From assembly GCF_001905825.1 (NCBI RefSeq), contig NZ_LIVV01000015.1, forward strand, positions 3,084 to 67,083: a stretch of DNA of 64,000 nt, in the 5' to 3' direction. The notes beneath the pieces were generated by a model that worked only from the letters and a program-made list of their open reading frames with translations, did not search any database and was not told the DNA's origin. A program made the position numbers and the translations under genes. This document shows, piece after piece, positions 1 to 9,045 of this stretch. Numbering within the stretch: the stretch's first letter is position 1; each line of letters begins with the position of its first letter. This DNA is from Streptomyces sp. CB02009. GTDB lineage: Bacteria; Actinomycetota; Actinomycetes; Streptomycetales; Streptomycetaceae.

Positions 1-639
1 GACCACTGGACGGCGATCGAGCGCACCCACTACATGGAGTCCTCGAAGCTCTTCGTGCCGGTGGACCGGCCGTTCTGGCTGGACAAGGACGAGGAGACCG
101 GCCGGGACGTCATGTCGATGACGCTCACCGACCGGATGACCCGCGGCACGTACCTCCTGGACGACGGCCCGGACAAGCCCGCCACCATCTGCCTCTCGTA
201 CACCTGGTGCGACGACAGTCTGAAGTGGCTGCCGCTGTCCGCGAACGAGCGGATGGAGGTCATGCTGAAGTCGCTGGGCGAGATCTACCCGAAGGTCGAC
301 ATCCGGAAGCACATCATCGGCAACCCGGTGACGGTCTCCTGGGAGAACGAGCCCTACTTCATGGGCGCGTTCAAGGCGAACCTGCCCGGTCACTACCGCT
401 ACCAGCGGCGCCTGTTCACGCACTTCATGCAGGACCGGCTGCCCCAGGACAAGCGGGGCATCTTCCTCGCCGGCGACGACATCTCGTGGACGGCCGGCTG
501 GGCCGAGGGCGCGGTGCAGACGGCGCTCAACGCGGTGTGGGGCGTGATGCACCACTTCGGCGGTGCCACCGACGGGACGAACCCCGGTCCGGGCGACGTG
601 TACGACGAGATCGCCCCGGTCGAGCTGCCGGAGGACTGA
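1..639 (+). CDS. Flavin monoamine oxidase family protein, C-terminal part (5' end outside window)
   Basis: Open from the first base, so the N-terminal FAD-binding Rossmann half lies upstream of the window. About 212 residues are visible. The segment AGDDISWTAGWAEGAVQTAL near the C-terminus is the conserved second FAD-contact motif of the flavin amine oxidase family, where a GW-EGA stretch lies against the isoalloxazine ring. These enzymes oxidatively deaminate amines or L-amino acids, making an imine or keto acid, ammonia and H2O2. Some family members are tryptophan 2-monooxygenases, and the substrate cannot be read from this fragment. The protein ends with a short acidic tail. The gene is convergent with the DUF5995 gene, 59 bp away. 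Family call firm, substrate unknown. Confidence 0.85.
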   Translation, partial: DHWTAIERTHYMESSKLFVPVDRPFWLDKDEETGRDVMSMTLTDRMTRGTYLLDDGPDKPATICLSYTWCDDSLKWLPLSANERMEVMLKSLGEIYPKVDIRKHIIGNPVTVSWENEPYFMGAFKANLPGHYRYQRRLFTHFMQDRLPQDKRGIFLAGDDISWTAGWAEGAVQTALNAVWGVMHHFGGATDGTNPGPGDVYDEIAPVELPED

Positions 640-698
640 GCCGTACGGCCGGGTCCCTACGGCCGGGGCCGCACGGACCCGGCCGGTGCGGAGCGTGC

Positions 699-1433
699 TC
701 AGGGCATGCTCAGCGGGGTGAGGAGCATCCGCCCCACCAGCCCCACCGAGCGGTCGAGGCGTTCCGTGAACTCCCCGGCCAGCTCGGGCAGGCCGCGCAG
801 CTGCCACAGCGAGCGCGCGGCCAGCCAGGCCCCGTCGCGGGCCCGGTCGAGGCTCCAGCAGCCGAGCAGATGCGTCAACGGGTCCGCGACCTCCAAGAGG
901 TCCGGGCCCGGCATCAGTTCCTCCCGGATGCGCTCCTCCAGCAGGACCAGGACGTCGCCGACCCGGTCGAACTCGTCCTCCAGTTCGGCGGGAGCGCACT
1001 CCAGGTCCCGGCACGCGTCGACCACCGCGAGGGCCAGGTCGTGGCCGATGTGGGCGTTGATCCCGGCCAGCGCGAACTGCAGCGGCCGTACGCCGGGATG
1101 GCGGCGGTAGCGGAACAGCGGCCGCCAGCAGGCGGGGGAGGGGCGGCCGGTCGCGGCCGCGTCGACCGCGGTCAGGTACCGCTCGGCGAACCGCACGTCG
1201 AGGGTGGCGGCGGCCCGGCGGTCGGCGAAGCCGCCCGCCTCGATGGCGTGGCCGATCTCCTCGGTGACGGTCAGATAGACCCGGTTGAAGACGGCGACCC
1301 CGTCGGCCGGATGCCAGGCCGAGCGGAAGGCCCGCATCCGGTCCACCACGGGATCGACCGCGAGGAACGGGCCGGGCTGCCGCCCGACCCGCTGTGTCTG
1401 TTCGCTCTGCCCGATCTGCTGGGTCTGCGCCAT
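699..1433 (-). CDS. DUF5995 family protein
   Basis: The 244-residue product is helical and soluble, with no signal peptide or membrane segment. Recognisable family blocks are VFNRVYLTVTEEI (about residues 49-61), FADRRAAATLDVRFAERYL (about 69-87) and a central INAHIGHDLALAVV (about 124-137), whose His and Asp residues look like a metal or active-site cluster. DUF5995 proteins are common in actinomycetes and their function is unknown to me. The start is an ATG preceded by a purine-rich stretch. The gene lies 73 bp upstream, in the opposite order, of the permease stop codon on the same strand, so it may be read through from uraA transcription. I assign no reaction. Confidence 0.75.
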   Translation of the reverse strand: MAQTQQIGQSEQTQRVGRQPGPFLAVDPVVDRMRAFRSAWHPADGVAVFNRVYLTVTEEIGHAIEAGGFADRRAAATLDVRFAERYLTAVDAAATGRPSPACWRPLFRYRRHPGVRPLQFALAGINAHIGHDLALAVVDACRDLECAPAELEDEFDRVGDVLVLLEERIREELMPGPDLLEVADPLTHLLGCWSLDRARDGAWLAARSLWQLRGLPELAGEFTERLDRSVGLVGRMLLTPLSMP

Positions 1434-1506
1434 GCGGGCAGGCTCCCAGTCGCCGGGCCCGGGAGGGAACTCCTCCGGCCCGGCTTACCCAGAACGGGCG
1501 AATCCC

Positions 1507-2937
1507 TCAGTTCTTCGACAGCGGCCCGTCGCCGGACGTGCTCTCGCCGGACCCGCCCTCCCCGGACGTGCCCTCGTACGAGCTGGTGCCCGAGTCGAGC
1601 AGCGGCTCCTGCTGCTTGAGGTGGGCCGGGGCGAAGGCCCGCAGCACGTGGTAGCCGGTGATGACGACGATCGTGCCGAGCGCGATGCCGCCCAGCTCGA
1701 AGGTGTCCGTGAAGGTCAGCTTCACCCCGCCGACGCCGATGATGATGCCCGCGGCGGCCGGGACCAGGTTGAGCGGGTTGCGCAGGTCGACCTTGGCGTT
1801 GATCCAGATCTGGGCGCCGAGCAGGCCGATCATGCCGTACAGGATCACGGTGATGCCGCCGAGGACGCCACCGGGGATGGCGGCGACGACCGCGCCGAAC
1901 TTCGGGCAGAGGCCGAAGAGCAGGGCGAAGCCGGCGGCGGCCCAGTAGGCGGCCGTGGAGTAGACCCGGGTGGCGGCCATGACGCCGATGTTCTCCGAGT
2001 ACGTGGTGTTCGGCGGGCCGCCCACGGCCGTCGACAGCATCGAGGCGGCGCCGTCGGCGGCGATCGCGGTGCCGAGCTGGTCGTCCAGCGGCTTCCCGGT
2101 CATCTCGCCGACCGCCTTGACGTGTCCGGCGTTCTCGGCGATCAGGGCGATGACGACGGGCAGCGCGACCAGGATCGCGGACCACTCGAAGCTCGGGCCG
2201 TGGAACGTGGGCAGACCGACCCAGTCGGCCTGGGAGACCCCGGAGAGGTCGAGCCGCCAGTGGTCGGTGACCTGGCCGCTCGCGGACATCGAGTGGATCT
2301 TGCCGAAGACCAGGTCGAAGATCCACGAGATGCCGTACCCGAAGATCAGGCCGAGGAAGATCGCGATACGGGACCAGAAGCCGCGCAGGCAGACGACGGC
2401 GAGGCCGGTGAACAGCATCGTGAGGAGGGCCGTCCACTGGTCCTGCGGCCAGTATGTCGCCGCGGTGACCGGGGCCAGGTTGAAGCCGATCAGCATGACG
2501 ACGGCGCCGGTCACGATCGGCGGCATCGCCGCGTGGATGATCCGCGCGCCGAACCTCCTGACCGCGAGGCCGGAGAGGAAGAGCACCCCGCCGACGACGA
2601 ACACCGCGCCCGTCACGGTGGCGCTGGTGCCGCCGGCGGCCCGGATCGCGGCGGCGACACCGACGAACGAGAGCGAGCAGCCGAGGTACGAGGGGACGGT
2701 TCCGCGGGTCGCGAGGAGGAAGATCGCGGTCGCGACACCGGACATCATGATTGCGAGGTTCGGGTCGAGCCCCATGAGCACCGGAGCGACGAACGAGGCC
2801 CCGAACATGGCGACCACGTGCTGGGCGCCCAGGCCGACCGTGCGGGGCCAGGAGAGCCGTTCGTCCGGGCGGACGACGGCTCCCGGAGCGGGTGTCTTCC
2901 CGTCGCCGTGCAAGGTCCAGCGCACGCCGAGGTTCAT
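1507..2937 (-). CDS. uraA: NCS2-family uracil/xanthine permease
   Basis: The 476-residue inner-membrane transporter has about 14 hydrophobic segments, as expected for the NCS2 (UraA/PbuX) fold. Substrate-site residues match UraA: Glu268 and His272 in LIAENAGHV on TM8, and Glu315 in PNTTYSENIGVM on TM10. TM10 also carries the SENIGV signature of the uracil branch. It probably imports uracil or a related nucleobase with H+. The start ATG has a GGGAG Shine-Dalgarno about 7 nt upstream. The tail after the last helix is Ser/Gly/Glu rich and low complexity. No pyrimidine genes are adjacent. Uracil specificity is inferred from motif similarity, and xanthine is the alternative. Confidence 0.88.
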   Translation of the reverse strand: MNLGVRWTLHGDGKTPAPGAVVRPDERLSWPRTVGLGAQHVVAMFGASFVAPVLMGLDPNLAIMMSGVATAIFLLATRGTVPSYLGCSLSFVGVAAAIRAAGGTSATVTGAVFVVGGVLFLSGLAVRRFGARIIHAAMPPIVTGAVVMLIGFNLAPVTAATYWPQDQWTALLTMLFTGLAVVCLRGFWSRIAIFLGLIFGYGISWIFDLVFGKIHSMSASGQVTDHWRLDLSGVSQADWVGLPTFHGPSFEWSAILVALPVVIALIAENAGHVKAVGEMTGKPLDDQLGTAIAADGAASMLSTAVGGPPNTTYSENIGVMAATRVYSTAAYWAAAGFALLFGLCPKFGAVVAAIPGGVLGGITVILYGMIGLLGAQIWINAKVDLRNPLNLVPAAAGIIIGVGGVKLTFTDTFELGGIALGTIVVITGYHVLRAFAPAHLKQQEPLLDSGTSSYEGTSGEGGSGESTSGDGPLSKN

Positions 2938-3069
2938 GAGGTGGCTCCCGTTCTCCGGTTCAGGCGGCCGCGTCGCGACCGTAAAAGATCAGCCACATGG
3001 TATGCGCCGCCGGAGGCCGGGGACGTGCGCCGGGGCCCGGGCCGCGCTGGGCGCCCGGGCCTCCGGCCG

Positions 3070-4284
3070 CTAGCCGACGTGGCCCGGGGTCTTCTCCGGG
3101 GCGGGTGCCGCCGGGGTGGACCGCCGCTCGCCGGACCTGAGGACGCCCGCGCCCACGACGAGCCCCAGGGCGAGCAGGGTGACCAGGCCGAACGAGAAGA
3201 CCAGCGAGGTCGCGTCGGCGATGCCGCCGATCGCCGAGGGGGCGATCAGCCCCGAGGTGTACGTGATGGTGGCGACGCCCGCGATGGCCTGGCTCGGGTT
3301 CGGGCCGCTGCGCCCGGCCGCCGCGAAGGCGAGCGGGACGACGACCGCGACCCCGAGTCCGATGAGGCCGAATCCGGCCATGGCGACGGCGGCGTGCGGG
3401 GCGACAACGACCAGGACCCCGCCCAGGGTGGCGACGGCGCCGCCGACCCGTACGGTACGGACCGCGCCGAAGCGGTCGACGACCCGGTCGCCGGCCAGCC
3501 GCGCGACGGTCATCGTCAGCGCGAAGGCGGTCGTGGAGGCGGCCGCGAGCCCGGCGGAGCTGCCCAGCTCGTCCCGGAGGTAGACGGCCGACCAGTCGAG
3601 GCTCGCGCCCTCCGCGAAGACCGCGCAGAACCCGACCGCGCCGATGATCAGCGCGGACTTCGGCGGCAGCGAGAACCGCGGCGGCGGCTCCTCGTCCGGG
3701 GTGCTGTGCACGTCCAGGACGCCCTGGCAGAAGACCAGTCCGAGGGCGGTGAGGACCAGGGCCGCGATCAGGTGGTGGAGCCGGGCGTCGCCGCCGAGGT
3801 GGGCGGCGACCGTGCCGGCCGCGGAGCCGATGAGGGCGCCCGCGCTCCACATGCCGTGCAGGCTCGACATGATGGACTTGCCGAGCCTGTTCTCGGTCTC
3901 GACCCCGAGCGCGTTCATCGCCACGTCGGACATGCCGGCGGTCGCGCCGTACACGAACAGCGCGGCGCACAGGCCCCAGATGTTCGGGGCGAGCGAGGGC
4001 AGCGTCAGGGCGAGGGTCCAGAGGGTGAGCAGGCCGCGCAGCGCCGTGCGGGCGCCGAACCGGTGGGACACGGCCCCGGCCAGCGGCATCGCCACGGAGG
4101 CGCCGAGGGCCGGAAAGGCGAGCGCGAGTCCGAGCTGTCCCGCGCTCACGCCCGCGTGCTCCTGGATCCAGGGGATGCGGGTCGCGAAGCTGCCGGTGAC
4201 GGCGCCGTGGACGCAGAACACGGCGGCGACGGCGAAGCGCGCCCGCCGCAGGCGTTCGGTGCTGGTGACGGTCTCCGCCGCCAT
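3070..4284 (-). CDS. MFS transporter, sugar/drug-type, divergent from ROK regulator
   Basis: This 404-residue major facilitator protein has 12 predicted membrane segments. I chose the ATG at 4284, not the longer upstream reading, because GGAGGG sits 4-5 nt before it and because the preceding sequence holds the palindromic operator. After a short N-terminal leader, TM1 begins at about residue 15. A cytoplasmic loop SHRFGARTALRG and a second DRVVDRFGAVRTV between TM8 and TM9 match the paired MFS G-x-x-x-D-R/K-x-G-R-R loops. The gene is transcribed away from the ROK regulator. This arrangement is typical of small exporters or sugar-related carriers under single-regulator control. Substrate unknown. 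Confidence 0.85.
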   Translation of the reverse strand: MAAETVTSTERLRRARFAVAAVFCVHGAVTGSFATRIPWIQEHAGVSAGQLGLALAFPALGASVAMPLAGAVSHRFGARTALRGLLTLWTLALTLPSLAPNIWGLCAALFVYGATAGMSDVAMNALGVETENRLGKSIMSSLHGMWSAGALIGSAAGTVAAHLGGDARLHHLIAALVLTALGLVFCQGVLDVHSTPDEEPPPRFSLPPKSALIIGAVGFCAVFAEGASLDWSAVYLRDELGSSAGLAAASTTAFALTMTVARLAGDRVVDRFGAVRTVRVGGAVATLGGVLVVVAPHAAVAMAGFGLIGLGVAVVVPLAFAAAGRSGPNPSQAIAGVATITYTSGLIAPSAIGGIADATSLVFSFGLVTLLALGLVVGAGVLRSGERRSTPAAPAPEKTPGHVG

Positions 4285-4335
4285 GGTCCCTCCCTGGGTG
4301 GTGATGTGGAACGGCCGGGTGGTGCGGCCGTAAAC

Positions 4336-4356
4336 TATCAGGAACCCTGCCTGATA
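4336..4356. promoter_or_regulatory. Palindromic operator between MFS and ROK genes
   Basis: TATCAGG-N7-CCTGATA is a perfect 7-bp inverted repeat in a 21-bp element, in the only AT-richer stretch between the two divergent starts (4284 and 4409). It is the natural binding site for the dimeric ROK repressor encoded next door and would control both genes. That assignment is inference from position and symmetry. Confidence 0.7.
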
Positions 4357-4408
4357 AATAGACCGCGGAACGGCATCCGCACCCGGGAGCGTCTGAGAGG
4401 ATCGCCGC

Positions 4409-5599
4409 ATGGCCGCATCCCCGAGCACCGCACGAGCCATCAACGACCGGTTCGCCCTGCGACTGCTCCAGGACGAAGGCCCGTTGACGGCCACTCAGCT
4501 CAAGACCCTCACCGGACTCTCCCGGCCCACCGTCGCCGACCTCGTCGAGCGGCTCCACCGGTCCGGGCTCGTCCATGTCGTCGGGGAGTCCGGAGCCGAA
4601 CGCCGGGGACCCAACGCCAAGCTGTACGGACTCGTCGCCGACCGCGCGCACCTCGCCGCCCTGGACGTACGGACCCGGTCGGTCTCCGTCACCGTCGCCG
4701 ACCTGCTCGGCACCACCCTCGCCGAGGCCACCGTGCCCGTCGGCGACGACAGCGACACCGGGCCCGCCGTCGAGAAGGCGGTCGCGCTCCTGGAGCGGAC
4801 CGTGAGGGAGGCGGGCGCCGACCGGCTGCACAGCGTGGCCGTCGGCGCCCCCGGCCTCATCGACCCGGCCACCGGCGAACTCCGCGACTCCTCGGGACTG
4901 CCCGCCTGGCACCGGCGGCTCGTCGGCGTCCTCCAGGAACGGCTGCCCGCGCACGTCCTCGTCGAGAACGAGACCAACCTCGCCGCCGTCGCCGAACTGC
5001 GCGAGGGGGCGGCCCGCGACCGCGAGGACTTCGTCCTGCTCTGGCTCGGCCAGGGCGTCGGCGCGGCCGTGGTCCTGGGCGGACGGCTGCGCCGCGGGGC
5101 CTCGGGCGGCGCGGGCGAGATCGGCTTCCTGCCCGTGCCCGGCACCTCGGGGCTCCCCTCGGCCACCGGCTGCGACGGCGGCTTCCACGAGCTGGCCTGC
5201 GCGGCGGCCGTCGAGTCCCTGGCCGCCGCCCACGGACTCACGGCGGCGGACGCGCTGACCTCGGGGGACGCCGGGGCGGACGGTCCGGCCGCGGGGACGG
5301 CGCCGACGCCGGATCAGGCCGCCTTCCTCGACGCGCTGGCCCGCCGTCTCGCCGTCGGCGCGGCCGCCGTCGTCTCGGTCCTCGACCCCGGCTGCGTGGT
5401 CCTCGCCGGGGAGACCGGACACCAGGGCGGCGCCGCGCTCGCCGCGCGCGTGGAGACCGAACTCGCCGCCCTCTCCCCGCTCCGTACGGAGGTCCGCGCG
5501 ACGGCCCTGGGGGACGCGGCGGTCCTGCGCGGCGCCCTGCTCCTGGCCCGGGACACGGCGCAGGACGCACTGTTCGGGGCGCCGACGGCGGGGCTCTAG
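4409..5599 (+). CDS. ROK-family transcriptional regulator
   Basis: The 396-residue regulator has an N-terminal winged HTH (about residues 15-65, with the recognition region TGLSRPTVADLVERL), followed by an actin-like ROK kinase fold. Ligand-site elements ENETNLAAVAEL and LGQGVGAAVVLGGRLRRGASG are intact. The usual ROK zinc motif (C-x-C-G-x2-G-C-x-E) is not. The equivalent region reads TSGLPSATGCDGGFHELACA, with one of its cysteines and the spacing lost. Members of this class are sugar-responsive repressors such as XylR or NagC. Here the target is probably the divergent MFS gene and the gene itself, through the 4336-4356 palindrome. ATG start with a weak GAGAGG ribosome site. Confidence 0.88.
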   Translation: MAASPSTARAINDRFALRLLQDEGPLTATQLKTLTGLSRPTVADLVERLHRSGLVHVVGESGAERRGPNAKLYGLVADRAHLAALDVRTRSVSVTVADLLGTTLAEATVPVGDDSDTGPAVEKAVALLERTVREAGADRLHSVAVGAPGLIDPATGELRDSSGLPAWHRRLVGVLQERLPAHVLVENETNLAAVAELREGAARDREDFVLLWLGQGVGAAVVLGGRLRRGASGGAGEIGFLPVPGTSGLPSATGCDGGFHELACAAAVESLAAAHGLTAADALTSGDAGADGPAAGTAPTPDQAAFLDALARRLAVGAAAVVSVLDPGCVVLAGETGHQGGAALAARVETELAALSPLRTEVRATALGDAAVLRGALLLARDTAQDALFGAPTAGL

Positions 5600-5646
5600 G
5601 GGGGCGGGCCGCCGGGGACGCCGGGGACTGCGCCAGGCTTCGGGCT

Positions 5647-6411
5647 TCAGGCGCCCGTCGCCGCGTCGCCCGCCCCGCCGAACCGCCGCGCCAGGAACTC
5701 GTCGAACGTCACCCGCCCCACCGCGCGGTCCGGCGCCAGGTGCTCGCCGCGCCGCAGCCCCCGGTAGACCCTGCCCGGCAGCGGCACCTCGACCAGTCGG
5801 CGCCTGCGGCCGCTCGCCCGCAGATAGGCGCGGGCCAGCTCGTCGAAGGTCCGGACCTCCGGGCCGCCCATGTCCTCCACCCGGCCCGCGGGCCGCCCCG
5901 CGGCCAGCTCGGCGAGGCGCGCGGCGGCCTCCGCCACCTCCAGCGGCTGGTCCCGCACCTCCTTGGGCACCAGCATCACGGGCGGTCTGGCCAGGCCCTG
6001 GAGCAGTTGGAGGACCAGATCGTGGAACTGGGTGGCGCGCAGCAGCGTCCAGCCGATGCCCGAGCCCTGGATCATGCGCTCCACCGCGTACTTGGTGCGG
6101 TAGTAGCCGAGCGGCACCCGGTCGACGCCGACGATCGAGATGTACAGCAGATGGGGCACCCCGGCGCGCCGGGCCGCCTCGATCAGGACGCGGGCCGCGT
6201 CCTTGTCGCCGCGGAGGATGTTGCTGCAGTGGACGACCGCGTCGGCCCCGTCGACGGCGCGGTCGAGCAGCGGCCCGCCCTGCCGGAGGTCGACCGCGTA
6301 GGGCGGCGAGTGCCTGCTGAGGACCCGCACGTCGTGGCCGTCCGCGCGCAGCCGTTCGCAGACGGGCCGGCCGAGGGTTCCGGTGCCGCCGGTGACCAGG
6401 ATCGTGCTCAT
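5647..6411 (-). CDS. NAD(P)-binding, NmrA-like atypical SDR
   Basis: The 254-residue protein opens with MSTILVTGGTGTLGRPVCERL, a Rossmann dinucleotide-binding loop (TGGTGTLG, residues 7-14). This fixes the start at 6411. The longer reading frame upstream has Pro/Arg-rich sequence with no family character. A later YYRTKYAVERMIQ segment resembles the extended-SDR Y-x3-K region, shifted as in NmrA/SDR_a5 proteins (LYISIVGVDRVPLGYYRTK is typical of the actinobacterial group). GGAG precedes the ATG. Such proteins act as redox sensors or quinone/ketone reductases, and the substrate is unknown. Convergent with the ROK gene, 47 bp apart. Confidence 0.85.
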   Translation of the reverse strand: MSTILVTGGTGTLGRPVCERLRADGHDVRVLSRHSPPYAVDLRQGGPLLDRAVDGADAVVHCSNILRGDKDAARVLIEAARRAGVPHLLYISIVGVDRVPLGYYRTKYAVERMIQGSGIGWTLLRATQFHDLVLQLLQGLARPPVMLVPKEVRDQPLEVAEAAARLAELAAGRPAGRVEDMGGPEVRTFDELARAYLRASGRRRRLVEVPLPGRVYRGLRRGEHLAPDRAVGRVTFDEFLARRFGGAGDAATGA

Positions 6412-6454
6412 GTCTCCAGACTGGCCGCCCTCGGCGTCGTCCGCACACGCGGAG

Positions 6455-6485
6455 GCGCCGCGCCCCGGACAGGGGGGCGCGGCGC
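6455..6485 (-). terminator. Hairpin downstream of the chitinase gene
   Basis: A perfect 12-bp GC stem (GCGCCGCGCCCC and its complement) with a 7-nt loop lies about 65 bp past the chitinase stop codon and just before the SDR start. No U-tract follows, which is usual for Streptomyces terminators. Confidence 0.6.
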
Positions 6486-6548
6486 TGGGGGAGCCCGGCG
6501 GCGGCAAGGGCCGTGATGTTCCGCCGCCGGGGGTTCGGAGGGGGTGGG

Positions 6549-8930
6549 TCAGCAGGCCCCGAGGTCCTTCCAGACGCCCCACTCGCCGGTCGTGCCCGGC
6601 GTCTCGTTCTGGGTCCACCACTGGGCCTTGTACTTGCGGCCGTTGTGGGAGACCTCGTTGCCCGCGTTGTAGACCGTGCCGGCCACGTACGCCGGGACCG
6701 TGCCGCAGCCGGTGGGCGGCGTCGTCGGAGGCGTGGTCGGGGGAGTCGTGGGCGGGGTCGTCGGAGGCGTGGTGGGCGGGGTCGTCGGCGGGGTGGTCGG
6801 CGGGGTCGTGGTGCCGGGCTCGACCACCGTCGTGCCGCGCGCCAGGTCACCGGCGAGGGCGTACGTCGTGCCGTTGATGTTCACCGTCCAGTTGGAGGGG
6901 GTGGACACCGGCAGGTAGTAGTTGAACGCCAGGTCGACCGTGGCGCCCGGGGCCAGCGACTGCCAGGCCGGGAGCTTCAGGGAGACGCGGTGGAAGTCGC
7001 CCTTCAGGCCGCCCACGTTGCTGCCCGTGTGGTCGCTGCTGATCACCTTGGTGCCGAAGCCCGACTGGTCGGAGGCGTTCGCCGGGGCCGAGGTCCCGTA
7101 GTCGAACTGGAACTCCGTGCCGCCCGGGAGGGTGGCCGCCGTGTTGTTGGTGATCTTGATCTTCGGGGTGATCGGGTAGTTCGAGTCGCCGAGCTTGAAC
7201 TCGGTGAACTGCGCGTCGATCTTCACGGCCTTGGTCGGCAGGGTCGCGTTGGACTTCTTCGCGCCGTACGGGGTGGCCGCCTTGAACTTGTCGTACATCA
7301 GCGAGGTGAGGGTGTCGCCGATCTCGTACTGGCCCTTGGTGGCGTTCCAGTCGTAGTCGCCGGCCATCTCCCAGACCATCGTGCCGCCGATGCCCTTGTT
7401 GACCACGTAGTCGGCCTTGGCGGCCACCGACTGCTCGTCCTCGGTGGAGAGGAAGACCTTCTTCTGCGCGTTCCACAGCCACGGCGCGACCAGGGTCGAG
7501 TCGTACTTGCGGGCGTAGGTGCCGGTCAGCGTGGTGTTCGCCGGGAAGCCGTACTGGGTGACGTAGTCGCCGACGATCCCCTTCTCGAGGTTCTTGGCGT
7601 GCCACATCGGGTTGGAGCCGGCGGGCGACTCGACACCGTTGGTGTCCTTGTCGTGCCACAGGTTGTCGATGCCGGTGGCGCCGTCACCGCACTTGGTCAG
7701 ACCGGCGCCGGCCGGGCAGGTGGTCGCGGAGGCCTTGCCCCACAGGCCGTCGGTGCCGCCCTGGACGTTCTTGTGGCCGCGGGTGTAGTAGGGCAGGCCG
7801 ATGTTGATCCGGCCGGCCGGCATCGAGCCGCGGAAGTAGTGGTAGGCCCAGTCGGTGTTGAGGTACCCGATGTTGCCGTACTGCGCGGAGCCGTAGACGT
7901 TGGCGGCGGCGAGCTCGCCGTCCTTGCCGTCGTCGAAGAGGGAGGCGTTGGGCCCGACGTACTCGTTCCAGGCGCCGTGCAGGTCGTAGGACATGATGTT
8001 GACGTAGTCCAGGTACTTCTGCACCTGGAAGGTCTCCATGCCGCGCAGCAGGTAGCCGGAGGAGGGGGCGGCGACGGTCAGCAGGTAGTGCTTGCCGTCG
8101 GCGGCGCCGGCCACGTCCAGCTTCTCGCGCAGGGACTTCATGAGGGCCGCGTAGCCCTGCACGAGTCCGGCGCGGCGCGCGTTGGCGGTCTGCCAGTCGA
8201 GCGGGTTGCCGGCGTCCTTCATGGTCGTCGGGTACTCGTAGTCGATGTCGACGCCGTTGAAGCCGTACTTGCGGATGAAGTCGACGGACGAGGCGGCGAA
8301 GGTGTCGATCCCGGCCTGGTTGACCGAACCGTCGGCGTTGGTCGCCATCGAGTAGAAGCCGCCGGAGTTGACCCGGCTCCCGTTGTCCGCGAAGTAGCCG
8401 CCGGTCTCGGCCCAGCCGCCGACCGAGATCAGCGTCTTCACGTTCGGGTGCTGCTTCTTGAACTTGTTGAGCAGGTTGAAGTGGCCCTTGTAGGCGTACG
8501 CGGGGTCCATCTCGGCGCCTGCGACACCGGGCCAGGTCATCCCGGTGGCGGCGTTGTTCGGACCGTCCGTGCCGACGGAGAGCTTGTTGTCCGAGCCGAT
8601 GTGCCCGAAGGCGTAGTTGATGTGGGTGATCTTCTCCCACGGGATGTCCTTGGCCAGGTACGCGGGCTGGCCGTTCTTGCCGTCGCGCCAGCCGGTGAAG
8701 TAGCCGATGACCCGGCGCTGGTGGTCCGCGCCCATCTTCTCGCGGCCCTCGGTGTCGTAGACCGAGCAGTACGGGACGTCGACGCCGGGCGTCTTGTAGA
8801 GCCCGTCGGGGCGACAGGACTCGTTGTCGGCCGCGTACGAGACGCCGCCGGAGAGCGAGCTGAGCAGCAGTCCGGCGACGGCTGCGCCGGACGAGAGCAG
8901 CGAGGCTCTTTTCGCGGTGGGGGACAACAC
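6549..8930 (-). CDS. Secreted GH18 chitinase with C-terminal chitin-binding domain
   Basis: The 793-residue exoenzyme hydrolyses chitin outside the cell. I start it at the GTG at 8930 because AGGAGG lies 8 nt upstream and a Sec signal peptide follows (KR, hydrophobic core, SYA-AD cleavage near residue 33). The GH18 barrel spans about residues 70-570, with the catalytic motif GVDIDYEYP (proton donor Glu232). A beta-sandwich domain follows (about 590-710), then a Pro/Thr linker of repeated TTPP units. The last 52 residues are a ChtBD3/CBM5_12 module with YKAQWWTQNETP. The full length fits multidomain Streptomyces chitinases. DasR-type sites lie upstream. I recall a chitinase next to the rib operon in S. 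coelicolor (SCO1444), consistent with synteny. Confidence 0.95.
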   Translation of the reverse strand: MLSPTAKRASLLSSGAAVAGLLLSSLSGGVSYAADNESCRPDGLYKTPGVDVPYCSVYDTEGREKMGADHQRRVIGYFTGWRDGKNGQPAYLAKDIPWEKITHINYAFGHIGSDNKLSVGTDGPNNAATGMTWPGVAGAEMDPAYAYKGHFNLLNKFKKQHPNVKTLISVGGWAETGGYFADNGSRVNSGGFYSMATNADGSVNQAGIDTFAASSVDFIRKYGFNGVDIDYEYPTTMKDAGNPLDWQTANARRAGLVQGYAALMKSLREKLDVAGAADGKHYLLTVAAPSSGYLLRGMETFQVQKYLDYVNIMSYDLHGAWNEYVGPNASLFDDGKDGELAAANVYGSAQYGNIGYLNTDWAYHYFRGSMPAGRINIGLPYYTRGHKNVQGGTDGLWGKASATTCPAGAGLTKCGDGATGIDNLWHDKDTNGVESPAGSNPMWHAKNLEKGIVGDYVTQYGFPANTTLTGTYARKYDSTLVAPWLWNAQKKVFLSTEDEQSVAAKADYVVNKGIGGTMVWEMAGDYDWNATKGQYEIGDTLTSLMYDKFKAATPYGAKKSNATLPTKAVKIDAQFTEFKLGDSNYPITPKIKITNNTAATLPGGTEFQFDYGTSAPANASDQSGFGTKVISSDHTGSNVGGLKGDFHRVSLKLPAWQSLAPGATVDLAFNYYLPVSTPSNWTVNINGTTYALAGDLARGTTVVEPGTTTPPTTPPTTPPTTPPTTPPTTPPTTPPTTPPTGCGTVPAYVAGTVYNAGNEVSHNGRKYKAQWWTQNETPGTTGEWGVWKDLGAC
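6711..6813 (-). repeat. TTPP linker repeat inside the chitinase gene
   Basis: A roughly 12-bp unit is repeated about eight times. It encodes the Pro/Thr linker between the catalytic part and the chitin-binding module, and copy number is likely to vary between strains. Confidence 0.85.
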
Positions 8931-9045
8931 GATCGGTTCCTCCTGGGGAGGTGGGCAAACACAACGAACAAGGGGGTGGGTCGTGTTGGGCCCGTGGGGT
9001 GCGCACCCCGCCGGGCCGTTCCTAGGAGGTGACACGGAGATTAAG

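Noticed and set aside
1285..6516. A 1743-codon open frame on the plus strand
   Set aside because: Shadow of the antisense permease, MFS and other genes at high GC. It is Arg/Gly/Asp-rich with no family motif, and real genes occupy both strands of it.
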